Positions 45,838-56,200 of a stretch of DNA of 64,000 nucleotides are shown here, one piece after another (positions within the stretch are counted from its first letter, which is position 1; the number at the start of each line of letters is the position of its first letter). The stretch spans positions 372,001-436,000 of the forward strand of contig JADJTG010000002.1 in the NCBI GenBank assembly GCA_016711285.1, read 5' to 3'. The position numbers were made by a program, and so were the translations under genes. The notes under the pieces are model-generated. The model made no database searches. It had not been told where the DNA came from and saw only the letters and a list, made by a program, of their open reading frames with translations. Source of the DNA: Sphingobacteriales bacterium. GTDB taxonomy: Bacteria; Bacteroidota; Bacteroidia; Chitinophagales; UBA2359.

Positions 45838-46536
45838 CTAATATACCAACCATTTCAATGCGGCATACATACCGCCTGTTTGCAGTGCGGCGGGCATCGC
45901 TATTTGTGTGGCTTGGCGGTATTTCCAGTTGCCTTTGCTGTCGAGGCGGTAGCCGCCTGATATTTCTACGCCGAAATGCAGGGTTTTGCCGGAAATACCC
46001 GGAAAAGAAAGCCGCAATACTTCGGCAATACGAAGATGGAGGCTCGCTTCGCCAAAATGACTGAAGTTGGTAAAATGCAGGGCATCGGGCGGATTACTGA
46101 GTGCGGCGTTGAAATGAAGTGCTCCCGAAGGCGATACCTGCAAGGTATAATAGCGCAATCCCCAACCCAAAGCGGGGCTTAATGTGAGTTTGCCGTTTTT
46201 TTGAAGCGGAATATGATAATAAAAAGTATTTTGAATACCATAGCTGTTAAAAACGGTATTGCTGCGCTCGCTGAAGCGGTTTCGGGTGGTGGCAATGCCT
46301 CTGAAAGCCTCTATTTTTGTAGATAATTTGCTGCTGCCCTTCCAATGCAGCCCTACTACAAATTCGCCGATACCCTTATCCAAGGCAGGATAACCCGCTG
46401 TCTCCAAAGAACTGTTAAGCGCATCAAAATCGGCGGCAAGCACCCGCGCTCCTACCTGTATTTCACGATTAAACAGTGATTGCGCTTGCAACGTGCAGCC
46501 AAAAACGACAAAAAGAAATGTAAAAACTGCTTTCAT
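45838..46536 (-). CDS. Hypothetical outer-membrane beta-barrel protein
   Basis: 232 residues with signal peptide MKAVFTFLFVVFGCTLQAQ. About eight amphipathic strands end in an aromatic residue (GEFVVGLHWKGSSKLSTKIEA, NTFYYHIPLQKNGKLTLSPA, GWGLRYYTLQVSP, TLHFGVEISGGYRL), and the C-terminus AALKWLVY is typical of a barrel closing strand. Unknown function. Distant resemblance to the protein at 39930-40658. Monocistronic. Confidence 0.75.
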   Translation of the reverse strand: MKAVFTFLFVVFGCTLQAQSLFNREIQVGARVLAADFDALNSSLETAGYPALDKGIGEFVVGLHWKGSSKLSTKIEAFRGIATTRNRFSERSNTVFNSYGIQNTFYYHIPLQKNGKLTLSPALGWGLRYYTLQVSPSGALHFNAALSNPPDALHFTNFSHFGEASLHLRIAEVLRLSFPGISGKTLHFGVEISGGYRLDSKGNWKYRQATQIAMPAALQTGGMYAALKWLVY

Positions 46537-46580
46537 CTGTATTGTTTTATTTTGGTGAAAAAAATTTTTTACCCCTCAAT

Positions 46581-46622
46581 AAAAAAAGGATAATGACTAC
46601 TCTGTTCACTATCCCTTTTTTA
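46581..46622 (-). terminator. Terminator after the NlpC/P60 gene
   Basis: AAAAAAAGGATA and TATCCCTTTTTTA pair across a 17-base loop about 60 bp beyond the minus-strand stop at 46680. Confidence 0.6.
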
Positions 46623-46679
46623 CTTGAACAGTTCAGCGAATATAACTGCTTATACCATACATTACAAATTTTTAACGCT

Positions 46680-47225
46680 TTATTTTTTCAACACGCCTAT
46701 CACGCGGCGCACCTGCAAAAAACGCTCCTGATAATGTCCCTCTTCGGTGGTACTTATTTTTACGCCGCCATTGGACGAAGCATGAATAAAGGTGAGCAGG
46801 CAATTCTCATTTTTCATCACGATGCCCACATGTCCGGGGGTGCGTTGGCTCAGGTTTGTTCCGGTGAATACCACAATATCGCCCGCCTGTGCCTTGCATT
46901 TATCTACAAAATTTCCCACTTTGATTTGCTCCGAAGAGCCTTGCGGAATAAGAATACCGTTTTGCTTGAATACATAATGCGTAAATCCCGAACAATCAAA
47001 GCCGGCAGGTGTGTTGCCGGTGTTTTTGTAAGGCGTACCCAACAGTGTTTGGGCATATTTCAGGAGCATTTTTGCTTTTTGAGTATCGTCCGCTTCTACC
47101 GCCGCCGCTTCTTCGGAAGTCAATAAATTATTTTTTTTGGAGTTGATGGTGTAATATATCGCCACACCTATCGCAAAACCTGCCATAAAAGCCAAGAGCA
47201 AATTACGAATCTGAAATAATTTCAT
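46680..47225 (-). CDS. NlpC/P60 (C40) cell-wall endopeptidase
   Basis: 181 residues. An N-terminal membrane anchor or signal (LLLAFMAGFAIGVAIYYTI) precedes one catalytic domain: YAQTLLGTPYKNTGNTPAGF then DCSGFTHYV (nucleophile Cys78), GDIVVFTG, PGHVGIV (His132) and FIHASS (His148). These are the C40 triad; such enzymes cut the stem peptide between D-Glu and the diamino acid. No binding modules are attached. It would act in the periplasm on peptidoglycan turnover. Confidence 0.9.
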   Translation of the reverse strand: MKLFQIRNLLLAFMAGFAIGVAIYYTINSKKNNLLTSEEAAAVEADDTQKAKMLLKYAQTLLGTPYKNTGNTPAGFDCSGFTHYVFKQNGILIPQGSSEQIKVGNFVDKCKAQAGDIVVFTGTNLSQRTPGHVGIVMKNENCLLTFIHASSNGGVKISTTEEGHYQERFLQVRRVIGVLKK

Positions 47226-47373
47226 GATTTGTTTACTTGTTTTTTAAGGAATTTGTGTCGCGCTGCCCTCCTCGCACAAATTCAAGGTAAATAAAATTGC
47301 ATAAGTTAATGATAATGATGTATTTAAGCAACCATTCATCAGCAAGCACTGGCAAAAAATCTGTCGGCAAATG

Positions 47374-48141
47374 CTATATCCACACCTCGCTGCCCTGTTG
47401 ATTGAAACTGTGCACCGCCGCCGCCAACTCGCCTATCAGTTGCGGCTGCTCCTCAAAGGCGGTGCCCACCACCAACACATCGGCTCCGGCGCGGCAGAGG
47501 TCTTGTGCCATTGCCGCCGTGCGAATACCGCCGCCCACTATCAGGGGTACATCTACGGCGTGGCGCACCGCCGCTATCATCTCCGCCGACACGCTGCGCT
47601 GTGCGCCGCTGCCCGTATCCAAATACGCCAATTTCATTCCCAACATTTCGGCAGCCATCGCCGTGCAAGCCGCAACAGAGGGCTTATCGTGCGGAATGGG
47701 TTGCGTGTGGCTGATATATGATGCCGTTGTCGGACGACCGCCATCAATGAGCAGATAGGCAGTAGAGAGGATTTCAAGCTGCATTTGTTTGAGCAAGGGC
47801 GCGGCGGTTACTTGCTGCCCGATGAGCAAATCGGGGTTGCGCCCCGACACCAACGACAGCAGCAGCAAAGCATCGGCGGCATCGTGTACTTGCAGCACAC
47901 TTCCCGGAAACAAAACCACCGGAATCGTACAACGGCTTTTGAGGTAGCGTGCAATATGCTCCGACTGATGCTGCATCACCAAGCTGCCGCCCAAAAAGAA
48001 AAAATCAACAGAAGCAGCAAGGGATTCTTTCAACAAATGATCCAAAAAAGGCAGTTCCGCCTTGTCGGGGTCAATGAGTACCGCCAAATGTTTTTTGTGT
48101 TGGCGGCGACTTTGCAGCAAATAGGGATACAGAACACTCAT
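47374..48141 (-). CDS. Geranylgeranylglyceryl phosphate synthase family (PcrB/GGGPS)
   Basis: 255 residues from the ATG at 48141 (MSVLYPYLLQ); an upstream ATG extension is poorly supported. TIM-barrel prenyltransferase: AVLIDPDKAELPFLDHLL, VDFFFLGGSLVM, IPVVLFPGS, YLLIDGGRPTTASYIS, LAYLDTGSGA, VPLIVGGGIRTAAMAQDLCRAGADVLVVGTAFEE. LIDPDK, the SGR/GNPD segment and the phosphate-binding GGGIR and G.A.E motifs are all present. The family couples glycerol-1-phosphate to a polyprenyl diphosphate; Bacteroidota members are group II enzymes making ether-lipid-type precursors. Confidence 0.9.
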   Translation of the reverse strand: MSVLYPYLLQSRRQHKKHLAVLIDPDKAELPFLDHLLKESLAASVDFFFLGGSLVMQHQSEHIARYLKSRCTIPVVLFPGSVLQVHDAADALLLLSLVSGRNPDLLIGQQVTAAPLLKQMQLEILSTAYLLIDGGRPTTASYISHTQPIPHDKPSVAACTAMAAEMLGMKLAYLDTGSGAQRSVSAEMIAAVRHAVDVPLIVGGGIRTAAMAQDLCRAGADVLVVGTAFEEQPQLIGELAAAVHSFNQQGSEVWI

Positions 48142-48498
48142 TTTTTTTGTAAAAATATCGTACAAATATGCGGCGGACAAGAATAATTTGAAATGCTTTT
48201 GAAAACCGATTCATCAGATGACGACACCTGCTGCAAAAGTACGAATTTATTTTTTTTATGGGAAATTGTTGAAAAACACCGCGTATATTGATGAACGAAT
48301 GTATTTTTGATTGCAAAAATGAAAAAAAAATGTATTAATACCATAATTTTTACATTTCACCTTGCTTCTTTACTCTAATACAGATAAAAGAACAAAATTA
48401 TTGTTCATTATCACGCAAAGCCGCAGAAACGCAAAGTATTAGTTTGCGAAATTTTATAACAACTCTTTATCATTAAATATTTTTTACAATTGCTCAAT
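48142..48498. other. Divergent intergenic region
   Basis: AT-rich region between divergent genes. It includes ATCACGCAAAGCCGCAGAAA (from 48410), a short repeat type common in Bacteroidota intergenic DNA. No gene, tRNA or clear promoter pair found. Confidence 0.4.
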
Positions 48499-49281
48499 AT
48501 GATACTTTCCGAAAACTCCAGCATAGAAGTTCACGACCTGACGGTCAATTATCACGAAAAACCCGTATTGTGGAATATTGATTTTTCGTTGCCGGTGGGC
48601 AAGCTCATCGGCATTATTGGTCCCAACGGAGCAGGAAAATCTACGCTCCTGAAAGCGATGATGGGCTTAGTGCCACTGCAAAGCGGCTATGTGAAGCTGT
48701 TTGGCAGCAACTTGGAGCAGGTGCGCAGCCGTGTGAGCTATGTGCCGCAGCGCGAAAGTGTAGATTGGGATTTTCCGGCGAGCGTGATGGATATTGTGCT
48801 GATGGGACGCTACCGGCGCGGCAACTGGTGGTGGCAATACAATGCCGACGACCGCGCCATCGCCAAACGCGCTTTGGAGGAGGTGGATATGCTCCCTTTT
48901 GCCGGACGGCAGATTGCACAATTGTCGGGTGGGCAGCAGCAGCGCGTATTTATTGCCCGCGCACTGGCACAACAAGCCGATCTGTATTTGATGGACGAAC
49001 CCTTCGCCGGCGTAGATGCGAGCAGCGAGTCGGCTATCCTCGCCCTCATTACCGATATGTGCAAACGCGGCAAAACCGTGATTGTGGTACACCACGACTT
49101 GCAGTCGGCGTATCAGTTTTTTGATTGGGTGCTGCTCCTCAATCGCCGCTTGGTGGCGGTGGGCGAAAAAGAAACGACTTTTACCGAAGAACTTTTGCAG
49201 GAAACCTACGGCGCACGCTCCGCCTTGCTCACCAAAATAACGAATATTATACGCACCCACCAATTGCCCGTGCGGGAGTAG
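48499..49281 (+). CDS. Metal ABC transporter ATP-binding protein (ZnuC/MntB-like)
   Basis: 260 residues from the ATG at 48499. Walker A GPNGAGKST, Q-loop VSYVPQRESVDWDFPASVMD, signature LSGGQQQR, Walker B LYLMDEPFAGVD and H-loop VVHHDL. The VPQ+..vDWDFP.sV.DvVlMGRY form is specific for Mn/Zn/Fe family ATPases. It would energise metal uptake with an MntH-independent TroC/ZnuB-type permease, but no permease or substrate-binding gene is adjacent, so this is an orphan subunit here. Confidence 0.9.
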   Translation: MILSENSSIEVHDLTVNYHEKPVLWNIDFSLPVGKLIGIIGPNGAGKSTLLKAMMGLVPLQSGYVKLFGSNLEQVRSRVSYVPQRESVDWDFPASVMDIVLMGRYRRGNWWWQYNADDRAIAKRALEEVDMLPFAGRQIAQLSGGQQQRVFIARALAQQADLYLMDEPFAGVDASSESAILALITDMCKRGKTVIVVHHDLQSAYQFFDWVLLLNRRLVAVGEKETTFTEELLQETYGARSALLTKITNIIRTHQLPVRE

Positions 49282-49362
49282 GAGGGATTATTAGGAAATA
49301 TACCTATATTTGTCTGTATAAATATTTGAATCCGTTACCATAGCCTTTAAACAATTATAGAT

Positions 49363-52296
49363 ATGTCTGTTTTAAAACAGCAACTCAACCGCATTTCTGC
49401 TTGGTTGGGATTACAACACGGTATTTTTACCAACCCCGACGAGGGTCTCATTGGCAATATACCCTGGGAAACGCTGATTGCCGAGGAGGGACCATTAAGT
49501 GCCTTCCCTTTCGGCAAAATCATTTCCTTTGCCATCAAGCATAGCGCCATCATACACGACCCCGAAGAAGCTGCAAAAATTTTGTTCGCTTTGGCATATA
49601 CCAAAACCTTTGAAGAAGCTGTATCTGCCAGTGATGCAGAGCAGGTAATTACCTTTAAAGATATTGAATATCAGGCACAAGCACAAAAAGCCGCTTTAAA
49701 AAAAATACCCATCGACCTTGATACTTGGGATTGGGATAAGATTCAGGAGCAGGATTTTATTAAAAGTTTTTGCGCTCCCTATTTCAGCGAGCTTTTGCAA
49801 AATTCAGGAATTGACGAAAAAACCCGAAAGCGCATTGAGAGCTTTATACAAAAAAACCTGCGCTATAATATATACAACCTCCTGTATGAACACGAAACCC
49901 AATACAGCGAATTATTGAAGTACCTTAACAACCCCGTACAGGTAGTTGCTTTAGAGCGGCATAAACGCAAACGCTATGAAGCAAAGTGGCGGGAAAAATA
50001 CTACGAACAGGTATTGGAAGACCCAAAAGGGCTGCGCCTCGCCGACCTCTATATAGAACCCCGCTGCGGTATTTTTAAACATTGCTGCGCACAAAGCAAG
50101 GCTTCAGAAAATGAGTTTTATAAAGAATCCTTTCAACCCGCCCAAGAGCCGCTCCATGAGTTGGTATATACACTGCTGCAAGGAAAAAAACCCACCTGGA
50201 AAGCCAGCCGAGAGATGGAAACAGCACGGGTAATACTATTACTCGGCTACCCGGGGCAGGGTAAAAGTTCCTTTTGCAAACGCCTCCTGCACGATATTCT
50301 CAGCGAGCAACAGCCTTTGCCCCAGCCACTTTATTTTGTGCCTCTGCGAAAAATCAGCGATATATCTTTACTCAAAAACAACCCCGTTGCCGTATTTGAA
50401 AATTTTGTACAAAACGTGTCGCAAACAGACATCAAGGAAACAAAGATAGAAAGAGCCGTTTTGATATTAGACGGCTTAGATGAACTGCAAATGCGCCACG
50501 ACCTGCGCCACGAAGACATCGCTCAATTGCTGCTGACCCTGCAAACAGAGGCAGAAAATCGCGACCTGCGCTTAGTGCTCACTTCGCGCTACGGCTATGT
50601 AGATTTGGAAAAACTGCGCCAACGCCCTATTATCGTTTTGCAATTAACGCGCTTGGATAAGCACCAACAAATCGCTTGGTTGCAGAAATATCGCTACTAC
50701 CACCCCGAAATTGCCCTGAGCGAAGCGCATTTGGAGCAATACCACGCAGACAAAAAAACATTTGAACATATCCGCGAGCTCATAGACCAGCCTATTCTGC
50801 TGCACCTGATAGCCACCCTGAAAGAAGTGCCACAAGGCAGCAATATAAAACGCGCCGATATTTATCGCCTTTTATTCGACCAACTGACCGAGCGCAAATG
50901 GGCACGAGAGGGGCAAATAGAGCATCTAAAAGCTATAAGCAATAAAAAAGATTTGCTGCGCCACAGCCTGCAAGACCTCGCTTTTCTGATGTTTAAAAAA
51001 CGGCGCGATTATTTGCTGAAAAGCGAAATAGATGCCTGCATACAAAAAGGGGAAGCGAAAAGCCTGAAAAAATTGATAGTTATCTTGAGCAAGGAAGGTA
51101 TAACAGACGGCTTGCAAGGGCTGATGACGACTTTTTATCTGCACGAAAGTGAATACAGCGAACAAGACAAGGAAAATTATATGGTGGAATTTTTGCATAA
51201 ATCTTTGCAGGAATACCTCGCTGCCGAAAAAATATGGCGGGCGATAGGTGAAGAAGGATTTTTAGATGAAAAAAGCAGCGGAGACGCGGTTATTGATACC
51301 CCTCTTAAAGCCCTTGAAACCCTGCAATCCATTTTTGCCGACCGCCCCCTGACAGCAGAAATGCTCGACTATTTAAAGGAAATAATGGCAATAGCTCCAC
51401 AAGAAAAAAATGAACTTTTGGCGCAAAGGCTGGCAGCTTATATGCCCGATTGCCTGAAAAAACAATTTTTATTTGCTTACCGAGCCGAAGAGGAGGACGA
51501 ACCCCTGAGCCGCGCCACCGCTGTATTTTACGGCTATATCAGTATCCTCAACAACCTGCCGATAGAAGCAAAAAACTATATACCCAAAGAAAACAAACAA
51601 ATATACGCCAACCTGTTGCGGCTTTGCGGAATACAAAAATCAGGGGTTCTATCGCTTTCTCATCAGGATTTAAGCGGTGCGGATTTAAGAGGTGCGGATT
51701 TAAGAGGTGCGGATTTAAGCCGTGCGGATTTAAGCGGTGCGGATTTAAGAGGTGCGGATTTAAGAGGTGCGGATTTAAGAGGTGCGGATTTAATGCGTGC
51801 GCATTTAAGCCTTGCGAATTTAATCGGTGCAAAGTTAAGCCTTGCGAATTTAATCGGTGCGAATTTAATCGGTGCGAATTTAATCGGTGCGAATTTAAGC
51901 GAGGCGAATTTAAGCCGTGCGAATTTAAGCCGTGCGAATTTAAGCCGTGCGTATTTAAGCCGTGCGTATTTAAGCCGTGCAGATTTAAGCCGTGCAGATT
52001 TAAGAGAGGCGAATTTAAGTCTTGCGAATTTAAGCGGTGCGGATTTAAGCGGTGCGGATTTAAGCGATGCGAATTTAAGCGGTGCAGATTTAAGCGATGC
52101 GAATTTAAGAGAAGTGAATTTAAGCGATGCGGATTTAAGCGGTGCAAAAGTAGAGCGAGCAGATTGGTTGGAGTATTGGCAACAACAGCCGCACCCGCCT
52201 CTGGGGATAGCAGCACTTTCGCAAAAATACAGGGTAAATACTACTTCGGAAGAAGACACCTGGGGTGATAAATATTATACAATTCTACGCCGATAA
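49363..52296 (+). CDS. NACHT-domain STAND NTPase with pentapeptide repeats
   Basis: 977 residues, cytoplasmic. Residues 1-280 are a helical N-terminal region without a recognised effector. The NACHT NTPase has Walker A GYPGQGKSS (295-303), Walker B ILDGLDEL (368-375), sensor LVLTSRYGY and the following helical winged region (ELIDQPILLHLIATLKEV; FLHKSLQEYLAAEKIW). Residues ~766-930 are some 33 pentapeptide repeats of the A(D/N)L(S/R)x type, a right-handed quadrilateral helix that serves as the C-terminal sensor or binding part. Bacterial NACHT (bNACHT) proteins of similar design protect against phage; that role here is inference. The gene is monocistronic and flanked downstream by a 900-bp repeat-rich region. 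Confidence 0.88.
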   Translation: MSVLKQQLNRISAWLGLQHGIFTNPDEGLIGNIPWETLIAEEGPLSAFPFGKIISFAIKHSAIIHDPEEAAKILFALAYTKTFEEAVSASDAEQVITFKDIEYQAQAQKAALKKIPIDLDTWDWDKIQEQDFIKSFCAPYFSELLQNSGIDEKTRKRIESFIQKNLRYNIYNLLYEHETQYSELLKYLNNPVQVVALERHKRKRYEAKWREKYYEQVLEDPKGLRLADLYIEPRCGIFKHCCAQSKASENEFYKESFQPAQEPLHELVYTLLQGKKPTWKASREMETARVILLLGYPGQGKSSFCKRLLHDILSEQQPLPQPLYFVPLRKISDISLLKNNPVAVFENFVQNVSQTDIKETKIERAVLILDGLDELQMRHDLRHEDIAQLLLTLQTEAENRDLRLVLTSRYGYVDLEKLRQRPIIVLQLTRLDKHQQIAWLQKYRYYHPEIALSEAHLEQYHADKKTFEHIRELIDQPILLHLIATLKEVPQGSNIKRADIYRLLFDQLTERKWAREGQIEHLKAISNKKDLLRHSLQDLAFLMFKKRRDYLLKSEIDACIQKGEAKSLKKLIVILSKEGITDGLQGLMTTFYLHESEYSEQDKENYMVEFLHKSLQEYLAAEKIWRAIGEEGFLDEKSSGDAVIDTPLKALETLQSIFADRPLTAEMLDYLKEIMAIAPQEKNELLAQRLAAYMPDCLKKQFLFAYRAEEEDEPLSRATAVFYGYISILNNLPIEAKNYIPKENKQIYANLLRLCGIQKSGVLSLSHQDLSGADLRGADLRGADLSRADLSGADLRGADLRGADLRGADLMRAHLSLANLIGAKLSLANLIGANLIGANLIGANLSEANLSRANLSRANLSRAYLSRAYLSRADLSRADLREANLSLANLSGADLSGADLSDANLSGADLSDANLREVNLSDADLSGAKVERADWLEYWQQQPHPPLGIAALSQKYRVNTTSEEDTWGDKYYTILRR
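51658..52150 (+). repeat. 15-bp coding repeats (pentapeptide array)
   Basis: About 33 copies of a 15-bp unit related to GGTGCGGATTTAAGC inside the NACHT gene. DNA-level identity between adjacent units is high (GATTTAAG(C/A) is almost invariant), more than the protein needs, indicating recent expansion. Confidence 0.85.
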
Positions 52297-52309
52297 AACA
52301 AGTATAGAG

Positions 52310-52640
52310 GCTTACCCACCCCAAATATAGGTGCAGCTAACTATCAATTAAGTACTCCTAGCAAAAAGCAAGGTAGTACCTAGCAAAAAGGTAGGTCTTC
52401 CTACCTAAAAGCTAAGTGCAGCTACCAAAAAGGTAGGCACCACCTAGCAAAAAGGTAGGTACACCTACCTAAAAGCTAAGTCCTCCTACCTAAAAGCAAG
52501 GTACTACCTAGCAAAAAGGTAGGTCTTCCTACCTAAAAGCTAAGTACTACCTAGCAAAAAGGTAGGTCTTCCTACCTAAAAGCTAAGTACACCTACCAAA
52601 AAGCTAGGTGCAGCTACTAAAAAGCTAAGTGAGGCTATCT
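52310..52640. repeat. Array of 21-22-bp repeats, CTACCTAAAAGCTAAGT type
   Basis: About 14 units alternate between two forms, CTACCTAAAAGCTAAGT and CCTAGCAAAAAGGTAGGT, spaced by a variable trinucleotide, period 21 or 22 bp. Neighbouring units form AGGTAGG..CCTACCT dyads. It starts about 20 bp past the NACHT stop. No open frame or spacers. Confidence 0.85.
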
Positions 52641-53223
52641 AAACGCAATAACGAATATTAAAATCGCATAAAATATGCCTATAAGCAAAATAAATAAGTA
52701 TTGATAATCAGATACTTATGTCAATTAAAAACTAATCACTAAAAACTAACCACTACTTACGGCAAATAATTTATGGTGTTGGTCTTGTTGGTGCTTAAAT
52801 CTCGTTTTTGAACACGGATTTGACGGATTGAACGGGTTTCCACGGATAAAAACCTGTGCTTATCTGCTCCATCTGTTTCATCTGTGTTTTGTTATTTATA
52901 GGGTAAAAGCAGGTGAACCTCAGCATATAGGTTTCATCAATACGCAACAAACAAATCATTTCAGCATAGAAGCAGATAAAATATGTGTACACTTTGGGCG
53001 GTAGAAATCCGAAGTAGATGTATTGTTCAGGCACGCTACCCATACAGCAACTCCGACAGGCTTTTTATAGCCGCATCATAAATACGCCATCAATAATTTG
53101 TTTTAGTAGTAGCTGCACCTACCCCAAAGATAGGTGCAGCTACCAAAAAGCTAAGTATAGCTACCCAAAAGGCGGGTATAGTCGGTAACAAAGGTTGCCC
53201 CTTCCCTACTCCATCAAAAAAAA
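52641..53223. other. Intergenic region with dispersed repeats
   Basis: No gene supported. CACGGATTTGACGGATTGAA and its partner near 52890 (CATCTGTTTCATCTGTGTTT) form the CACGGATT-type repeat, also seen near 37490. At 53105-53185 the CTACC/AAAAAGCTAAGT repeats reappear (AGCTACCAAAAAGCTAAGT). Confidence 0.6.
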
Positions 53224-56200
53224 CTACTCCGCCAATAAAGGCGACAACCAACGCGCTGCCTGTGCCTCGCTGATGCCTTTGCGCTGCGCATAATCGCCAA
53301 CCTGCTCCTGCGTAATTTTTCCGATGCCAAAGTATTTGGATTCGGGGTGCGCAAAATACCAGCCGCTGACGGCGGCAGTGGGATACATCGCAAAATTTTC
53401 GGTGAGCTGAATACCCGTGTGTTTTTCGGCTTCCAATAAATCAAAAAGGCTGCGTTTTTCGCTGTGTTCAGGACAAGCCGGATAACCAGGAGCCGGACGA
53501 ATACCACTGTATTTTTCCTGTACCAATTCCTCATTGCTCCAATTTTCGGCGGCGGCATAGCCCCAAAATTCTTTGCGTACCCGCTCGTGCAGTCGCTCGG
53601 CAAAGGCTTCGGCGAGGCGGTCGGCGAGGGCTTTGAGCATAATGGCACTGTAATCGTCGTGTGCTGCCTCAAAACGCGCAATGTGCGCTTCAATACCGAT
53701 GCCCGCCGTTACAGCGAAAGCACCGATATAATCCTGCCTGCCGCTATCGGCGGGAGCGATGAAGTCGGCGAGGCACAGATTGGGCAAACCCGCCGCTTTT
53801 TTGTTTTGCTGGCGCAAATGATGCAGCAGAATGAGTTGTCCGTCTTTTTTCACCTCAATATCGTCATCTTGCACCCTATTTGCCGGAAAAATGCCGACCA
53901 CTCCGTTGGCTTGCAGCCATTTTTCGTCCATGATGCGTTGCAGCATCTTTTTGGCATCTCCCAAAAGACGAGTAGCTTCTGCACCCACCACGGCATCATC
54001 TAAAATAGCGGGATATTTACCAAAAAGCTGCCAGCTTGCAAAAAAGGGAGTCCAATCGATATAAGCCGCGAGTTCTGCCAAATCATAATTGTTCAGCACC
54101 TGTATGCCCAAGGCGGCAGGGGCGATGATAGACTGCTGTTGCCAGTCGCAAGCCCATTTGTTGCGGCGTGCTTCTTCGAGGCTCAGGTATTGTTTAAATG
54201 CCTGTTTATCGCTTTGCTGCACACGGATACGCTCATAGTCGGCGGCAATGTCTTTCAAAAAAACCGGATCGTTGTTGAGCAGATTACTCACCACCGGCAC
54301 CGAGCGCGAAGCATCTAATACATGAATAACGGGTGCGCTGTATTGCGGAGCTATTTTTACGGCGGTATGTGTTTTGCTCGTAGTAGCACCGCCGATAAGC
54401 AGCGGGATATGGAGTTGGCGGCGTTGCATTTCTTTGGCTACGTCCACCATTTCATCTAAGGAGGGGGTTATCAATCCACTCAAACCAATTACGTTTACTT
54501 TTTCCCGCTCGGCAGCATCTAAAATTTTCTGCAAAGGCACCATCACGCCCAAATCCACTACTTCGTAGTTGTTGCAAGCGAGCACCACGCCCACTATATT
54601 TTTGCCGATGTCGTGTACATCTCCTTTTACGGTAGCGAGCAATACTTTGCCGGCAGTGCTGTTGCCGCTGTTTTTTTCCTGCTCCAAATAAGGTTGCAGA
54701 TAAGCCACTGATTTTTTCATCACCCGCGCACTTTTCACCACCTGTGGCAAAAACATTTTTCCCGAACCAAACAAATCGCCTACCACGTTCATACCGTCCA
54801 TAAGCGGTCCTTCTATGATGTGGAGGGGTTTTTCGTACTGTTGGCGAGCGGCTTCGGTGTCTTCTTCAATAAAATCCACAATACCATTCACCAAAGCATA
54901 TTTCAAGCGTTCTGCTACGTTGCCCTTGCGCCACGAAAGGTCGGTTTCTCGTTTTTTACCCTGCCCCTTCACCGTATCGGCAAATTCCACCAAACGCTCG
55001 GTAGCATCGGGGCGGCGGTTGAGAATCACATCTTCTACGCGCTCCAGCAACTCTTTTGGAATTTCGTCATACACGGCTATCATTCCGGCATTTACGATGC
55101 CCATATCCATACCCGCTTTGATGGCGTAGTACAAAAATGCCGAGTGCATGGCTTCGCGCACTATATCGTTGCCGCGAAACGAAAAAGAAACATTGCTCAC
55201 GCCGCCGCTCACTTTACACAGGGGCATTTTTTCTTTGATGAGGCGCGTGGCTTCTATAAAATGGAGGGCATAAGGGTTGTGTTCTTCAATACCGGTGGCA
55301 ACGGCAAAAATATTGGGGTCAAAGATGATGTCCTGCGGCGGAAAACCTATTTGCTCGGTCAATATTTTGTAGCTGCGCTCACAAATTGCCACTTTGCGGG
55401 CTACGGTGTCGGCTTGTCCTTGCTCATCAAAAGCCATCACCACTACGGCTGCTCCGTATTGGCGTGCTTTGGTAGCGTGTTCAATAAAAAGGGCTTCGCC
55501 TTCTTTTAATGAAATAGAATTGATAATTCCTTTGCCCTGCAAACATTTTAAGCCCGCCTCAATGACGCTCCATTTAGAAGAATCCAGCATAATGGGGAGC
55601 TTGCAAATATCTGGCTCAGAGGCTATGAGGTTGAGGAAAGTAACCATTGCCTGCTCACTGTCGAGCATCGCCTCGTCCATATTAATATCTATCACCTGTG
55701 CGCCGCCCTCTACCTGCTGACGTGCTACTACTAAGGCTTCTTCGTATTTATCTTCTTTGATGAGCTTCGCAAACTGACGGCTTCCGGTGACGTTGGTGCG
55801 CTCGCCGATATTTACAAAATTGGTTTGCGGCGTAAGCGTAAGTGCTTCCAAGCCGCTCAAATGCAAATAGGGGGCTACTTTCGGAATAGAGCGCGGCGGC
55901 AAGTGGCGCACATGCTCGGCTATATGGGCGATGTGGTCGGGGGTAGTGCCACAGCAGCCGCCCACGATGTTCAAAAAGCCGCTTTCGCCGAACTCTTCTA
56001 TGATGCCGCACATGTGGGCGGGCGTTTCGTCGTAGCCGCCGAAGGCATTGGGCAAGCCCGCATTGGGGTAGCAACTGATGTAGCAGTCGGCGATTTTGGA
56101 CAAAGACTGCAAATAGGGGCGCATGTCGGAAGCTCCCAAAGCGCAGTTGATACCAATACTCAACAAATTAGCGTGCTGCACGGAGTAGTAAAATGCCTCA

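Noticed and set aside
51450..52268. Repeat-rich ORFs overlapping the NACHT 3' end on both strands
   Set aside because: They are frame shadows of the 15-bp pentapeptide repeats, with no independent support.
52310..52640. CRISPR array
   Set aside because: Repeats are contiguous with only 3-4 variable bases between them, there are no spacers of constant length, and no cas genes are present.
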